A model generated the notes under the pieces. That model was not told where the DNA came from, ran no database searches, and worked only from the letters and a program-made list of their open reading frames with translations. Below are positions 25,555 to 36,515 of a stretch of DNA of 64,000 nt, in pieces; position 1 is the first letter of the stretch, and every line of letters begins with the position of its first letter. The DNA comes from Prosthecobacter gellanilyticus (GTDB taxonomy: Bacteria; Verrucomicrobiota; Verrucomicrobiia; Verrucomicrobiales; Verrucomicrobiaceae): the NCBI RefSeq assembly GCF_007992435.1, contig NZ_BKAG01000007.1:141282-205281 (forward strand). The letters are read 5' to 3'. The position numbers and the translations under genes were made by a program.

Positions 25555-26205
25555 TCAAACCGCTGCAGGTTCGGTGGAGGCGGACTCTTCCGAAGAGTCA
25601 CGCTGGTCGCGATCACCACTGCCGATTGGCTTGGCACCGCTAAGCTGGAGCGGGCGGCCCATGAATTCTTTGCCGTGGAGTTCTGTGACGGCGCGGCGAG
25701 CTTCCTCGACGGTGCCCATGGTCACGAAGGCGAAGCCCTTGGAGCGCTGGGTGCGGCTGTTCACCACGACCTCGGCATTGCGGACGCTGCCGACGCCGTT
25801 GAAGAGCTCAAAGAGATCGCTCTCAGAAGCGTCGTAGGAGAGGTTGCCAACATAGAGGCGCTCCGTGGAGATCTCTCCTGGGTTTGGGGCGGCGGACTCA
25901 CGACGTGGCTTCGGCTCGCGAGGCTCACGTGGCGGGCGAGGTGCACCGGAGGAGGAAGATGGGGATGAGGACCTGCCACCGGACAGCTGGCTGGTCGGGG
26001 CCGAGCGAGGGGCGACGGAGGGCAGGGAAGAAGGTTTGCCGAGAAGGCCGAAGCTGATGATGCTCAGGAACTTCTGGAAACCAGTCTGCTGGATGGAGGC
26101 GTTGCGCGGAGCGTTGGACGAGCGCTGGCCACCGGTGCTGGGGCCACTGCCGGTGCGTGGACGACGGCGGCGGCGGCGGTTTCCTTGATATGAATTGTCT
26201 GACAT
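25555..26205 (-). CDS. RRM-domain RNA-binding protein with basic N-terminus
   Basis: A 216-residue protein from the ATG at 26205 (MSDNSYQGNRRRRRR). An Arg-rich, Ser/Pro-rich disordered N-terminal half of about 115 residues precedes one RRM with RNP2 (LYVGNL) and RNP1 (KGFAFVTM). Bacterial single-RRM proteins are usually about 80-120 residues (cyanobacterial Rbp type), so the basic extension is the distinguishing feature. The acidic C-terminal tail is also typical of the group. These proteins bind RNA and are often cold-induced. A rho-independent terminator follows and a long upstream leader precedes. The in-frame upstream extension to 26358 is unlikely to be translated. Confidence 0.88.
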   Translation of the reverse strand: MSDNSYQGNRRRRRRPRTGSGPSTGGQRSSNAPRNASIQQTGFQKFLSIISFGLLGKPSSLPSVAPRSAPTSQLSGGRSSSPSSSSGAPRPPREPREPKPRRESAAPNPGEISTERLYVGNLSYDASESDLFELFNGVGSVRNAEVVVNSRTQRSKGFAFVTMGTVEEARRAVTELHGKEFMGRPLQLSGAKPIGSGDRDQRDSSEESASTEPAAV

Positions 26206-26704
26206 GGGGTGGGGTATCTGGGGTGCTGTGGGTTTCGTGGCACCACGCCAAGGGGCATGCTGGGGGCTGGTGGCCGGGACGACTGATCCTCCCGGACGAC
26301 GGGCCGCGTTAGAAACCGCCCTTGCGGTTCCTCGCTGCCCCATCGGGTGCCGCAACAATGACTGGAGATGGACCCTGCGGCGGGTCCGCTATGCTGGTGA
26401 CAAAAATCAGTCACAGTGAGGCGCCCGCGCGAGTTCATCGCGGGTCCAATCGAAGCTGTTGGCGCAGTCAGTGGTCTGGCGTGGCGCATTCCGCTGGTCA
26501 GTGGGTGGGCAGATACCTCCGAGCACAGTGCTCTGGTCAGTTGCACAGTTAGACTAAGCGCCAGGGAATGGCGGGTCAACCTTGGATTTTAACCGAGCCG
26601 GACCACTTTCCCGCGCCCGCAAACACAGCAAAGAAAATGCTTGGGCTGGCCAGCGAAAACTGATAGTCCTGCCATTTCCCCTGGTATTTGATGCCGCTTT
26701 TTCG
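26206..26704. other. Long divergent intergenic region with several hairpins
   Basis: About 500 bp between the divergent RRM and secretin genes. No protein-coding gene is credible here. Two short perfect hairpins are visible: AACCGC/GCGGTT at 26314-26329 (loop CCTT) and GGACCC/GGGTCC at 26370-26387. The half nearer the RRM gene could be a structured 5' leader, as in cold-regulated RNA-binding protein genes; the other half should hold the secretin promoter. No promoter could be assigned confidently. Confidence 0.4.
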
Positions 26705-29155
26705 ATGATTTCCCCCCACGTTTCGACCCAATTCTGGCCCGGCAAGCTCCAGATTCTCATGGCTTTAGGCCTGGGAGTCGGTGCCGTCTCGACAATCCCG
26801 GCGGCCGATTCAAAATCCACGGTTTCCCTGGCTGAACGGGAGGTTTTGAGAAGGAGCCAGCTGATGAGTGACCAGGTGGCCAAGCTGGAGACCGCCGACA
26901 AGCTGCTGCGCGAAGGGCAGTCCGCGGCCGCCTACAAGGCCTACGAGGAAGTGTTTCAGACGATTCCGAACATCCCCACGGCCCAGGCTTTCCGGGCGGT
27001 GGCCCTGGAGGGGTATTTGCGCTCGGGACTGATCCTGGCGCGTGAGAAGGTGAACGGGGCTGACTACCCGGCGGCGAACCTGATTTTGGAAACGCTGGAC
27101 CATGAAGGCATCGCCAAAGGTGATCGTGGCATCGTGGAATTGCGGTTGATCATGAATGATCCCGACCGCTTCCCGCCAGCGCTCACTCCCAAGCACATTG
27201 AGAAGGTGGCGGAGGTCAAGCGCCTGCTGACACTCGCCGCCTCCCAGGAGGAGACGGGCATGTTCGACAAGGCTCTGGCCACCTATGAAGACGTCCTGCG
27301 CATTGACCCGACCAACTCCGCCGCCCGCCGTGGCATGGAGAAGGTGGAGCGGGAGCGCGCCAGATATTTTAACACGGCCAAAGATCATCAACGCAGCCGC
27401 ATGCTGAATGGCGTGAGCGAGCTTTGGGAACACAAGCCATTGCTCAATGCGCCAACCGTCAGCGGCTTGCCGGATGGTGCCGTCAGCGGCAGGAGCACAT
27501 CAGCCAAGAGCGGCAAAAGCGGCCTGGTGGACAAGCTGCGTGACCTGCGGATTGAGAAAGTGGATTTCAGCGGCGCCAGCCTGGAAGAGGTCCTGGAATA
27601 CCTGCGAGTCCGCACACGTGATGTCGATCCGACGAAGAGAGGCATTGATTTCGTGTTGGGGCTGCCACCAGACACTCCGCTGCGTCCGGTGTCACTGAGC
27701 TTGATCGATGTGCCGGTCGAGGAGATCCTGCGCTACGCGACGGAGGTTTCCGGCGTGACCTACCGTGTGGAAGAGTTCGCCGTCCGTATTGTGTCCCTCA
27801 CGGATACCGGCACCACCTTGATTTCACGGACTTTCCGGGTGCCGCCAGATTTCATCGCCGGCGCTGCCATGGCTCCTGCGGCGGCGCCTGCGGATCCCTT
27901 CGCCCAGCCGGCGGCAGGTGCCGGATCGACGACCATTCAGCGGCGCATGGGTGCCAAGGAGTTTCTGGAGAGCCGGGGCATCCTTTTCCCTGAGGGCGGC
28001 GGTGCGAACTACAATCCGGTGGCGAACATGCTCACTGTGCGCACCACGGCCAAGAACCTGGAGATGGTGGAATCCCTGGTGGAGCAGTCCCTGAACTCGT
28101 CTCCCAAGATGGCGGTGATCGAGGTGAAGATCCTGGAGGTGAACAGCGGCAAGCTGGAAGAGCTGGGCTTTGACTGGCTTCTGGGCGGCAGTGGCAGCAA
28201 CGTGCAGGTCGGCGGAGGCACCGGCGGCAACCAGCAGAGCAATCTTTTTGGCAGCACCGAGTTTCCTGCGGTGGCTGGTCTGAACAAGGCTGACCTGGGC
28301 CCAGTGACTGCCGGGTTGCGCAGTTCGGCCGACCTGGATGCCAACCGGACGATTGAAAATGTCCTGTATGGCGGTGTGAATTCGGCAGCGGCCAGATCCT
28401 CCGGAGCGTTTTCCCTGGCCGGAGTGTTCACAGCACCGCAGTTCCAAACGGTGGTGCGGGCTCTCGATCAAAAAGAAGGCCTGGATCTGGTGGCCAAACC
28501 CTCGGTCATCACCAAGAGCGGCCAGAAGGCTTCCGTGGAGATTGTGCGTGAACTGATCTACCCCACCGAGTTTGATCCACCGCAGATTCCGACCAATGTG
28601 GGGAACAACAACACGGTCACCATCATCAATGGTGTGATCCAGCCGCAGGCGCCGCCGCCACCGATTCCGGTGACACCGACCACGCCGACGGCCTTTGAAA
28701 CACGGCGCGTGGGTGTTGTGCTGGATGTCGAACCTGTCATCTCGGAGGACGGTCGCTCTGTGGACGTGACCCTGACGCCCGAGTTCACCGAGTTCGTGGG
28801 ATTTGTGAATTATGGCTCGCCGATCAACACCGTGGCCTTTGCTCCAGGTGCAGTTTTGAACGCCCTGCCTCCAGTGCGGGTGGAACTGACGCCCAACACC
28901 ATCCTGCAACCCATCTTTTCGACGAAGAAGATCGTCACTTCCGTGAAGATCTATGATGGTGCCACGATCGTCCTTGGCGGGCTTATTTCCGATCAGGAAA
29001 TCATGATCGACGACCATGTGCCGGTGATCGGCAAGCTGCCGATTGTTGGCCGGGCCTTCCAGAGCAAGGTCAAGCAACGCCGCCTGAAGAACATGCTGAT
29101 GTTCGTTTCGGTGAAGGTGGTGGACCCTTCCGGCAGGCGTGTGAACCAGCCTTGA
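26705..29155 (+). CDS. Type IV pilus-type secretin (Amuc_1098-like)
   Basis: An 816-residue protein using ATG 26705; a longer frame from 26582 adds residues before the signal peptide (hydrophobic part about 17-34). It has N-terminal TPR-like helices (LLREGQSAAAYKAYEEVFQ and KALATYEDVLRIDP, about 65-220), then short secretin N domains with a STN-like element, and a C-terminal secretin domain. Secretin hallmarks include VIEVKILEVNSGKLEELGFDW, the Pro-rich insert, and the terminal VGVVLDVEP, IVLGGLISDQ and VPVIGKLPIVGRAFQS. TPR-secretin proteins of this type form the outer-membrane pore of Verrucomicrobial type IV pilus-like systems. Assembly ATPase and pilin genes are not in the window. Confidence 0.9.
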   Translation: MISPHVSTQFWPGKLQILMALGLGVGAVSTIPAADSKSTVSLAEREVLRRSQLMSDQVAKLETADKLLREGQSAAAYKAYEEVFQTIPNIPTAQAFRAVALEGYLRSGLILAREKVNGADYPAANLILETLDHEGIAKGDRGIVELRLIMNDPDRFPPALTPKHIEKVAEVKRLLTLAASQEETGMFDKALATYEDVLRIDPTNSAARRGMEKVERERARYFNTAKDHQRSRMLNGVSELWEHKPLLNAPTVSGLPDGAVSGRSTSAKSGKSGLVDKLRDLRIEKVDFSGASLEEVLEYLRVRTRDVDPTKRGIDFVLGLPPDTPLRPVSLSLIDVPVEEILRYATEVSGVTYRVEEFAVRIVSLTDTGTTLISRTFRVPPDFIAGAAMAPAAAPADPFAQPAAGAGSTTIQRRMGAKEFLESRGILFPEGGGANYNPVANMLTVRTTAKNLEMVESLVEQSLNSSPKMAVIEVKILEVNSGKLEELGFDWLLGGSGSNVQVGGGTGGNQQSNLFGSTEFPAVAGLNKADLGPVTAGLRSSADLDANRTIENVLYGGVNSAAARSSGAFSLAGVFTAPQFQTVVRALDQKEGLDLVAKPSVITKSGQKASVEIVRELIYPTEFDPPQIPTNVGNNNTVTIINGVIQPQAPPPPIPVTPTTPTAFETRRVGVVLDVEPVISEDGRSVDVTLTPEFTEFVGFVNYGSPINTVAFAPGAVLNALPPVRVELTPNTILQPIFSTKKIVTSVKIYDGATIVLGGLISDQEIMIDDHVPVIGKLPIVGRAFQSKVKQRRLKNMLMFVSVKVVDPSGRRVNQP

Positions 29156-29160
29156 TCGGA

Positions 29161-29189
29161 CCTGGGAGTGCCGCTGGACGGCACCCAGG
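29161..29189 (+). other. Imperfect stem-loop after the secretin gene
   Basis: An 11-bp stem with a 2-nt bulge (CCTGG and GTGCCG arms pairing across CTGGA) begins 6 bp after the secretin stop. It is followed by A-runs, not T-runs, so it is not a canonical plus-strand terminator. Confidence 0.35.
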
Positions 29190-29259
29190 CCAAAAAAGCT
29201 CAAAAAATAGGATTGTCGGATTTCAGCACTCTTGATACAACCGCGGCCCTTTCCTGATA

Positions 29260-29817
29260 ATGTTTCCCCCCCGACTTGCCTGGATGCTCCTGATGAGCCT
29301 GACCTGCGCTGCGACCCTTCGCGCGCAGGACAGCCTGCTGCCGCTACCGGTGGCAGGGCCTGAGCTGCCGGTCATGGAGGACGACACTATGGTCTCTGGC
29401 AGCCGGTTCCTGAAGCCCACGAAGTCCATCAAGCCGCCGGCGGTTGCCGTGAGCCCCTCCCTGGCGAGCGCGCTGCAGCCGCATGTGAATGTGCCCACCG
29501 TGGCGCGCCTGCGTCGTCTGATCCTGATGCCTGGTGGCATGCCGCCTGAAACCATGCGTGAGCAGATCGCGGCCATCGGCCAAAGCCGCCAGCCCGTGAC
29601 GGCAGTGGGCATGACGGCTCCCGCACCTGTGCTCGCCAAACTGGCGGATCTCTTCGGCAGCAATGTGAATGACGACACTCAGAAGAAGGTCGTGGATGCG
29701 GTTCGTCAGGGCATGAGCAGCGATGCCACGGCCAAGGCTTCTCCCCGCCGGGTGGAAGTCGTGGGCTGGGCGCCGACGGAAGGCATCATGACCGTGGCGG
29801 TCTATCCAGAAAGCTGA
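29260..29817 (+). CDS. Secreted protein of unknown function downstream of secretin
   Basis: A 185-residue protein with a signal peptide (residues 1-22, ending LRAQ) and no further membrane segment. The mature region is Pro/Ala/Val-rich, with helix MREQIAAIGQSRQ and a C-terminal strand pair VEVVGWAPTEGIMTVAVYPE. It follows the secretin gene by 104 bp on the same strand and may belong to the same envelope system. No known domain is recognised. Confidence 0.6.
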   Translation: MFPPRLAWMLLMSLTCAATLRAQDSLLPLPVAGPELPVMEDDTMVSGSRFLKPTKSIKPPAVAVSPSLASALQPHVNVPTVARLRRLILMPGGMPPETMREQIAAIGQSRQPVTAVGMTAPAPVLAKLADLFGSNVNDDTQKKVVDAVRQGMSSDATAKASPRRVEVVGWAPTEGIMTVAVYPES

Positions 29818-29863
29818 CACTCCAGGTGGTCACGTTTTTGGATAGGTGATGCAGCGCATCTCT

Positions 29864-30280
29864 TTAAGGCTGGGCGAAGCTCTGTCCGCCCGCCACCGGC
29901 GCATAAGTCCCGTCCTCTTCCTTGGCGAGCCAGGCGATGACCTTCATGTCCTTCGTCAAAACGCCGGGAGAGGAAGGCCCGGCCCAACCCGCAGGCCGCT
30001 TCGTGATGGTGCCGTAGCTGATCACGATGCTTTCGCCGGGCTTGAGCCTGGCGCGGGTGCGCTTCACGGAGACCACCTCCGCCGTGGCTTTGACCTGGGC
30101 AGATGTGGTGTCTCCTTCTTTCTTCTCGGTGACTTCAGAGCTGACGATCTTCAGTTCCAGATGCTCAGGAGCACCCGCTTTCCGCTCCTCATACACATAC
30201 GGCGGCAGTTCGGCGACCGCGGCCTGGAAGCCTGCAGCCGCGATGGCAGTCGCGAAGAAAGTGAAAAGATGGCGTTTCAT
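29864..30280 (-). CDS. Small secreted protein of unknown function
   Basis: A 138-residue protein from ATG 30280 (an alternative codon 18 bp upstream is less likely). The signal peptide spans residues 1-23 and the mature domain consists mostly of beta strands (HLELKIVSSEV, AQVKATAEVVSVKRT, ESIVISYGT). Such small beta domains occur in exported NfeD/OB-like proteins but none is convincingly matched. It is convergent with the upstream secreted-protein gene (46 bp between stop codons) and lies 63 bp after the PQQ propeller gene on the same strand. Confidence 0.6.
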   Translation of the reverse strand: MKRHLFTFFATAIAAAGFQAAVAELPPYVYEERKAGAPEHLELKIVSSEVTEKKEGDTTSAQVKATAEVVSVKRTRARLKPGESIVISYGTITKRPAGWAGPSSPGVLTKDMKVIAWLAKEEDGTYAPVAGGQSFAQP

Positions 30281-30343
30281 GATGATGCGACTCAGCATGC
30301 CACAACGAGCGATGTTTGACCAGGCTTCACCTCGGACCTGATA

Positions 30344-31576
30344 TCAGGGAGCGGGTGTGGCTCCGCCGACGTCAAAGGAGAAGAGCAGTTCCTGGTCACG
30401 CAGGAAGAGTTTGCCACCACTGACCACAGGGTGCGTCCAGATCATGCCTTTCGGGCTACGCTGGGTGGTCTGCGGGTTCAGGGTGAAGCGGCCCTTTTCA
30501 CTCCAGCCTTTGGGGCTGGCCTCGATGAGCACCACCGTGCCGGTCTTTTCCTCCAGCAGGTAGAGCATGCCGTCCGCGCAGTGGATGGCGCCTTTGCCTA
30601 GTTTCTTCTCCGTCCAGACGACCTTGCCAGTCTTGAACTCCATGCAGGTCCAGCCGCCTTTGTCGTTGTAGCCATAGAGGTGGTCACCCACGAGCACCAC
30701 GCCACCATGGTGGTTCACCATGTCGGTGGTTTCGTAGACGGTTTCCACGCTGTTGTTCGAGCCGATCTTGATGGCCTTGCAGCCCACACCATAACCGGCA
30801 GCCACAAACACCTGGCCGTCTTTGAAGATGGGAGTCGGGATGACGGCGGTCTTGCCGGGAAACTCGGTCTTCCAGAGCACTTTTCCGTCCTTGGCATCCA
30901 CACCGGCGATGCTCTGCATGGTCAGCTGGATGAGCTGGCGTGCGCCGTTGTGATTCACGGCGATGACGCTGGAATACTGGGCACCATCCGTCCAGTCCGC
31001 CGTCTGCCAGGCGAGCTTGCCGGTGGTCTTGTCAAAGGCGGCCAGGGTGCCTTTGGCTCCGCCGGGGGTGGCAATGACGAGGGTGCCCTCAACTAGCGGG
31101 CTCTCGCAGTAGCCCCAGCCTGGCACTTTGCCGCCGAGCTCGGTCATGCTGGCGCTCCAGATCTGTTTCCCATCGGCGACACTGTAGCAGCCGAGGGTGC
31201 CTTTGCCGCTCATGGCATAGACTTTGTCTCCATCCACGGTCGGTGTGGAGCGCGGACCATCGCCCCAGCCATTCGTCAGCAGGGCGCCCGCCTCAGCGCT
31301 CCACTTTTCCTTGCCGGTGGCGGTGTCGATGGCGATCAGGTATTCGACGGCATCGCGAGCACCCATGGTGTAGAGCACTCCGCCGACGATGGCGTAACCG
31401 GAGTAACCGAGACCGGCGTCCTCATTCGTCCAGACCTTTTTGGGGCCGGCGGAAGGCCACTCTTTCAGCAGGCCTTTTTCTCCAGAGATGTCCGTGCGGT
31501 CAGGACCGCGGAAGGTGGGCCAGTCGGCGGCTTGCGCCGTGGTGATGAGGAGGGCGAGGGAGAGGACGGCTTTCAT
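30344..31576 (-). CDS. PQQ-like beta-propeller protein
   Basis: A 410-residue exported protein. The signal peptide covers residues 1-16 (ending AQAA), followed by DWPTFRGPDRTDISGE, the typical opening of planctomycete and verrucomicrobial PQQ-repeat proteins. Repeated blades contain the pattern AIDTATGKEKWSA, AFDKTTGKLAWQT and GVDAKDGKVLWKTEF. These are related to BamB/PQQ dehydrogenase propellers but usually lack the PQQ-binding catalytic residues, so the role is probably scaffolding or binding in the periplasm. The stop codon lies in a perfect 12-bp palindrome (CCTGATATCAGG, 30337-30348). Confidence 0.87.
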   Translation of the reverse strand: MKAVLSLALLITTAQAADWPTFRGPDRTDISGEKGLLKEWPSAGPKKVWTNEDAGLGYSGYAIVGGVLYTMGARDAVEYLIAIDTATGKEKWSAEAGALLTNGWGDGPRSTPTVDGDKVYAMSGKGTLGCYSVADGKQIWSASMTELGGKVPGWGYCESPLVEGTLVIATPGGAKGTLAAFDKTTGKLAWQTADWTDGAQYSSVIAVNHNGARQLIQLTMQSIAGVDAKDGKVLWKTEFPGKTAVIPTPIFKDGQVFVAAGYGVGCKAIKIGSNNSVETVYETTDMVNHHGGVVLVGDHLYGYNDKGGWTCMEFKTGKVVWTEKKLGKGAIHCADGMLYLLEEKTGTVVLIEASPKGWSEKGRFTLNPQTTQRSPKGMIWTHPVVSGGKLFLRDQELLFSFDVGGATPAP

Positions 31577-31748
31577 AGGTGGTGACTGTACGTCTGATAG
31601 GGCCGCGAACCGTCCGCAAATGCGAGAAAAAAATCCCCCTCATGCTGCTGCCGATTTGGAGAATGCTGCCTCGGGAAAGGGAGCGCGGCAAATGCAGTGC
31701 CAGAGAGGAGTGGAATCTTCGCCGGACTTTCCTCGCATTGTTACTGGC

Positions 31749-32975
31749 ATGAGCCTCGCATCTCGCTATCCCCCTGCGCGCATGGCCCCAACCCCTCCGC
31801 ATGTGTTTGAGCAACCCGCGCCCGCTTTCGACGTCAATGCCGTCGAGACGCCCGCGTATGTCGTCGATCGTGGTCTTCTGAAGCGCAACCTGGAGAAGCT
31901 GGCCTATGTGCAGCGTGAGTCCGGCGCGAAGATCCTGCTGGCGCTGAAGGGGTTCTCCATGTTTTCCACCTTTGACCTGGTGCGCGAGTATCTGCACGGC
32001 TGCTGCTCCAGCGGTCTGCATGAGGCGCTGCTGGGTCATGAGGAGTTCCGCAAGGAGCTGCATGTTTATGCCCCGGCCTTCAAGCAGGCGGAGATGGAGA
32101 CGATCATCCCGATCTCCCATCACATCAGCTTCAACTCGCCTTCGCAGTGGAAGCACTGGAAGCCGCTGCTGGATGCCGCGCGTGCGGCTGGCAAGCATGC
32201 GCCAAGCCCGGGCATCCGCGTGAACCCGGAGCACAGCGAGGTGGAGGTGAGCCTCTATGATCCAGGATCACCGAGCTGCCGTCTGGGCACCTGCATGGCC
32301 ACGCTGGAGGATGAAGATCTCACGGGTCTGGAAGGCCTGCATTTCCACGCTCTCTGCGAGCAGGACAGCGATGTGCTGGAGCGCACGCTCGCCGCAGTGG
32401 AGAAACGTTTCCCCAAGTTGCTGGCACAGGTGCAGTGGGTGAACATGGGCGGTGGTCACCACATCACGCGCAAGGACTATGATGTGGAGCGCCTGATCCG
32501 TGTGATCCGCAGCTTCATCGAGCGTCATGGCAAGGAAGTGTATCTGGAGCCCGGTGAAGCGGTGGCGCTGAACACAGGCTATCTGATTGCGAGCGTGATG
32601 GACATCGTGCCGACAGAAGGTCTGCCCACGGCCATTCTCGACTGCTCCGCCACGGCGCACATGCCTGACACGCTGGAGATGCCGTATCGCCCGCATGTGC
32701 TGGGGACGGATGTTCCCGGCGCGCTGCCGCACTCTTACCGCCTCGGCGGCATGACCTGTCTCGCTGGAGACGTGGTGAATGAATATAGCTTCCCCGAACC
32801 GCTGAAGATTGGTCAAAAGCTTGTCTTCACGGACATGGCCCACTACACCATGGTGAAGACCTCCACCTTCAACGGTGTGGTCCATCCTGACATCGATCTC
32901 TATGATCCTGAAACCGGAGTGCTCCGCGTGGTGCGGCGCTTTGGGTATGAGGACTTCAAGAGAAAGCTGTCCTGA
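31749..32975 (+). CDS. nspC: Carboxynorspermidine decarboxylase
   Basis: A 408-residue PLP-dependent decarboxylase of the alanine racemase fold. The PLP-binding lysine is in AKILLALKGFSMFSTF, and downstream motifs GLHFHALCEQDSD, NMGGGHHITRKDYD, LEPGEAVALNTGY and the C-terminal DCSATAHMPDTLEMPYRP fit NspC, which converts carboxynorspermidine or carboxyspermidine to the triamine in the alternative spermidine pathway. The ATG at 31782 is an equally possible start. The partner carboxynorspermidine dehydrogenase is not in this window. It is followed 24 bp later by ligA on the same strand. Confidence 0.93.
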   Translation: MSLASRYPPARMAPTPPHVFEQPAPAFDVNAVETPAYVVDRGLLKRNLEKLAYVQRESGAKILLALKGFSMFSTFDLVREYLHGCCSSGLHEALLGHEEFRKELHVYAPAFKQAEMETIIPISHHISFNSPSQWKHWKPLLDAARAAGKHAPSPGIRVNPEHSEVEVSLYDPGSPSCRLGTCMATLEDEDLTGLEGLHFHALCEQDSDVLERTLAAVEKRFPKLLAQVQWVNMGGGHHITRKDYDVERLIRVIRSFIERHGKEVYLEPGEAVALNTGYLIASVMDIVPTEGLPTAILDCSATAHMPDTLEMPYRPHVLGTDVPGALPHSYRLGGMTCLAGDVVNEYSFPEPLKIGQKLVFTDMAHYTMVKTSTFNGVVHPDIDLYDPETGVLRVVRRFGYEDFKRKLS

Positions 32976-35002
<2,027 letters not shown>

Positions 35003-35060
35003 GTTTTGATCTGCGATCTTGAGTGTTGGCGACGGTTTGCAGACTGGCCCGGGTCCACTT

Positions 35061-35204
35061 GGACTGCGGTAGCCTTGCTGCCGCTTTGGCGTTTGGGCAG
35101 CCTTGCTGCCGAGGGAGCGCCTCGAATGAACTCCAATGCCCAATGTGTTGGCGACGGCCAGCTGGGCTGGCCTGGAGAAAGCGGCAGCAGGGCTGCCGCA
35201 GTCC
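35061..35204. repeat. Inverted pair of GCGGCAGC palindromic repeats
   Basis: A 27-bp sequence at 35061-35087 recurs in inverted orientation at 35178-35204 with two mismatches. Each arm is itself a hairpin: GCGGCAGC, 3-nt loop, GCTGCCGC on the right, and one changed base on the left. A third smaller hairpin, GGCAGC/GCTGCC with loop CTT, is at 35096-35110. The family is different from that in the kdp operon. It fills the gap between ligA and acpP. Confidence 0.75.
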
Positions 35205-35224
35205 ATGTCAGAGAGTCGTGGGCA

Positions 35225-35254
35225 CAAAAAAGCAGGCGGGAGGGCCCGCCTGCT
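35225..35254 (-). terminator. Rho-independent terminator of acpP
   Basis: A perfect 10-bp GC-rich stem (35231-35240 with 35245-35254, 4-nt loop) followed on the minus strand by six Ts. It lies 30 bp downstream of the acpP stop codon. Confidence 0.92.
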
Positions 35255-35284
35255 TGTGAAAAGGGTTGATGAGGAAGGGGCTGA

Positions 35285-35524
35285 TTACTCAGCGTTTTCT
35301 TCCACGTAACGGACGACGTCGCCCACGGAGAGAAGCTTCTCAGCTTCTTCATCAGGAACGTCGATGCCGAATTCTTCTTCGAAGGCCATGACGAGCTCAA
35401 CGGTGTCCAGGGAGTCTGCGCCCAGATCTTCGATGAACTTGGCTTCCAGCGTCACCTGCTCTGGGTTCACGCCGAGCTGTTCGACGATGATGTCACGGAC
35501 TTTGTCTTGGATGTTGTCTGCCAT
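35285..35524 (-). CDS. acpP: Acyl carrier protein AcpP
   Basis: A 79-residue acidic protein of the exact family size. The phosphopantetheine attachment motif [18 protein letters not shown] is present (Ser of DSL), and the sequence is typical of the housekeeping fatty-acid synthesis carrier. It is transcribed as a single gene with its own terminator. A second carrier protein gene, more divergent, is at 55791-56045. Confidence 0.97.
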   Translation of the reverse strand: MADNIQDKVRDIIVEQLGVNPEQVTLEAKFIEDLGADSLDTVELVMAFEEEFGIDVPDEEAEKLLSVGDVVRYVEENAE

Positions 35525-35621
35525 AATAGGGTGGGGGATGTGCGGCGGAGAGGTAGCGGCTCGTTTTTCTTTGGCAAGGGCGAATTATTGGATTTTTGAA
35601 AGTGGTTCAAAAGTGGACTTT

Positions 35622-36365
35622 TCAAGCTTCTTTACCCGCCTCGGTTTCGGCGTCGTCAACTGGCGTTTCTGGAGGCTGCACTTTCTCAAGCAACTCGCCT
35701 TTGAAGTTGGCCATGAGGACGTCCAAAACGCGCACGGCTCCCTCGTATTTCAAATCGTCGATCACGGCTTTGGCAGGCTGGGCAGAGTCGCCGCCAGGAC
35801 GGTGCCAGACGTAGGCGAGTCCTTTGTTATCCCAAAGACGTTTATCGATCCGGAAGGAGTCGGCATAGTTCACCCTTTTTCCCTCAGGGGTGACGAAGTG
35901 GTCTGGCTCGCCGCGCAGGACCTTGTTTTTGTTCACCAGGATCATCACGCCGAGGATCACAGCGGCAAAAAGGGTGCCGCCGCCCCACCAGAACTGCTCA
36001 TCGATCTCCTTCTGGGTGTAGCGGTGCGGTTTTTCCGGCCAGCTGTGCTCGGCGGCGTAGGACACCCAGCGGGGGGGCTCGCCATCCCGGCCGGTGGGCC
36101 AGCCCTGCTGGCGGGCATTTTCCACCCAGATGTCCACCTTTCCGGCGGACTTGGCCTCGTCGAAGCTCTTCAGGACGACTTCCTCGAACCAGGTTTTCTT
36201 GTCGGCAATGACGTTGGCCTTGGGGTAGCCATATTTGCCATCGTAGAGGAAATAGATGCCGAAGACCGCCACCATCAGCGTCATCATGCCCATGCGCCGG
36301 AAATACCAGGGCGTGACATGGCAGAGGATGGGGAAAGCGGGCGTCGGGACGGTCGCGTCAGTCAT
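35622..36365 (-). CDS. Conserved membrane protein of unknown function
   Basis: A 247-residue protein from ATG 36365 (an in-frame codon 12 bp upstream is possible). Two transmembrane helices lie at about residues 23-40 and 129-147, with a charged, aromatic-rich domain between them (GKYGYPKANVIADKK ... EIDEQFWWGGG) and a soluble C-terminus ending in acidic residues. No known domain is recognised. It is divergent from the copper-monooxygenase fusion gene, with 150 bp between. Confidence 0.65.
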   Translation of the reverse strand: MTDATVPTPAFPILCHVTPWYFRRMGMMTLMVAVFGIYFLYDGKYGYPKANVIADKKTWFEEVVLKSFDEAKSAGKVDIWVENARQQGWPTGRDGEPPRWVSYAAEHSWPEKPHRYTQKEIDEQFWWGGGTLFAAVILGVMILVNKNKVLRGEPDHFVTPEGKRVNYADSFRIDKRLWDNKGLAYVWHRPGGDSAQPAKAVIDDLKYEGAVRVLDVLMANFKGELLEKVQPPETPVDDAETEAGKEA

Positions 36366-36515
36366 GAGGTACTCCAAGCCACTCCAACGCGTCTGCGCAA
36401 CCAGACTTTCGTCCCCCTATCTGGCAACCAGTCTCCTCCGCCCGGGTTTGGGGGAGGGCTGCTGCTGAATTTGATGTCATACATCCGCCACGCGTGGCGC
36501 ACTCATCACACCTTC

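Noticed and set aside
35364..36515. Upstream extension of the EF-hand/redoxin/copper protein by 384 codons
   Set aside because: That part is antisense to acpP and a membrane-protein gene; a signal peptide begins exactly at the internal ATG 36516.
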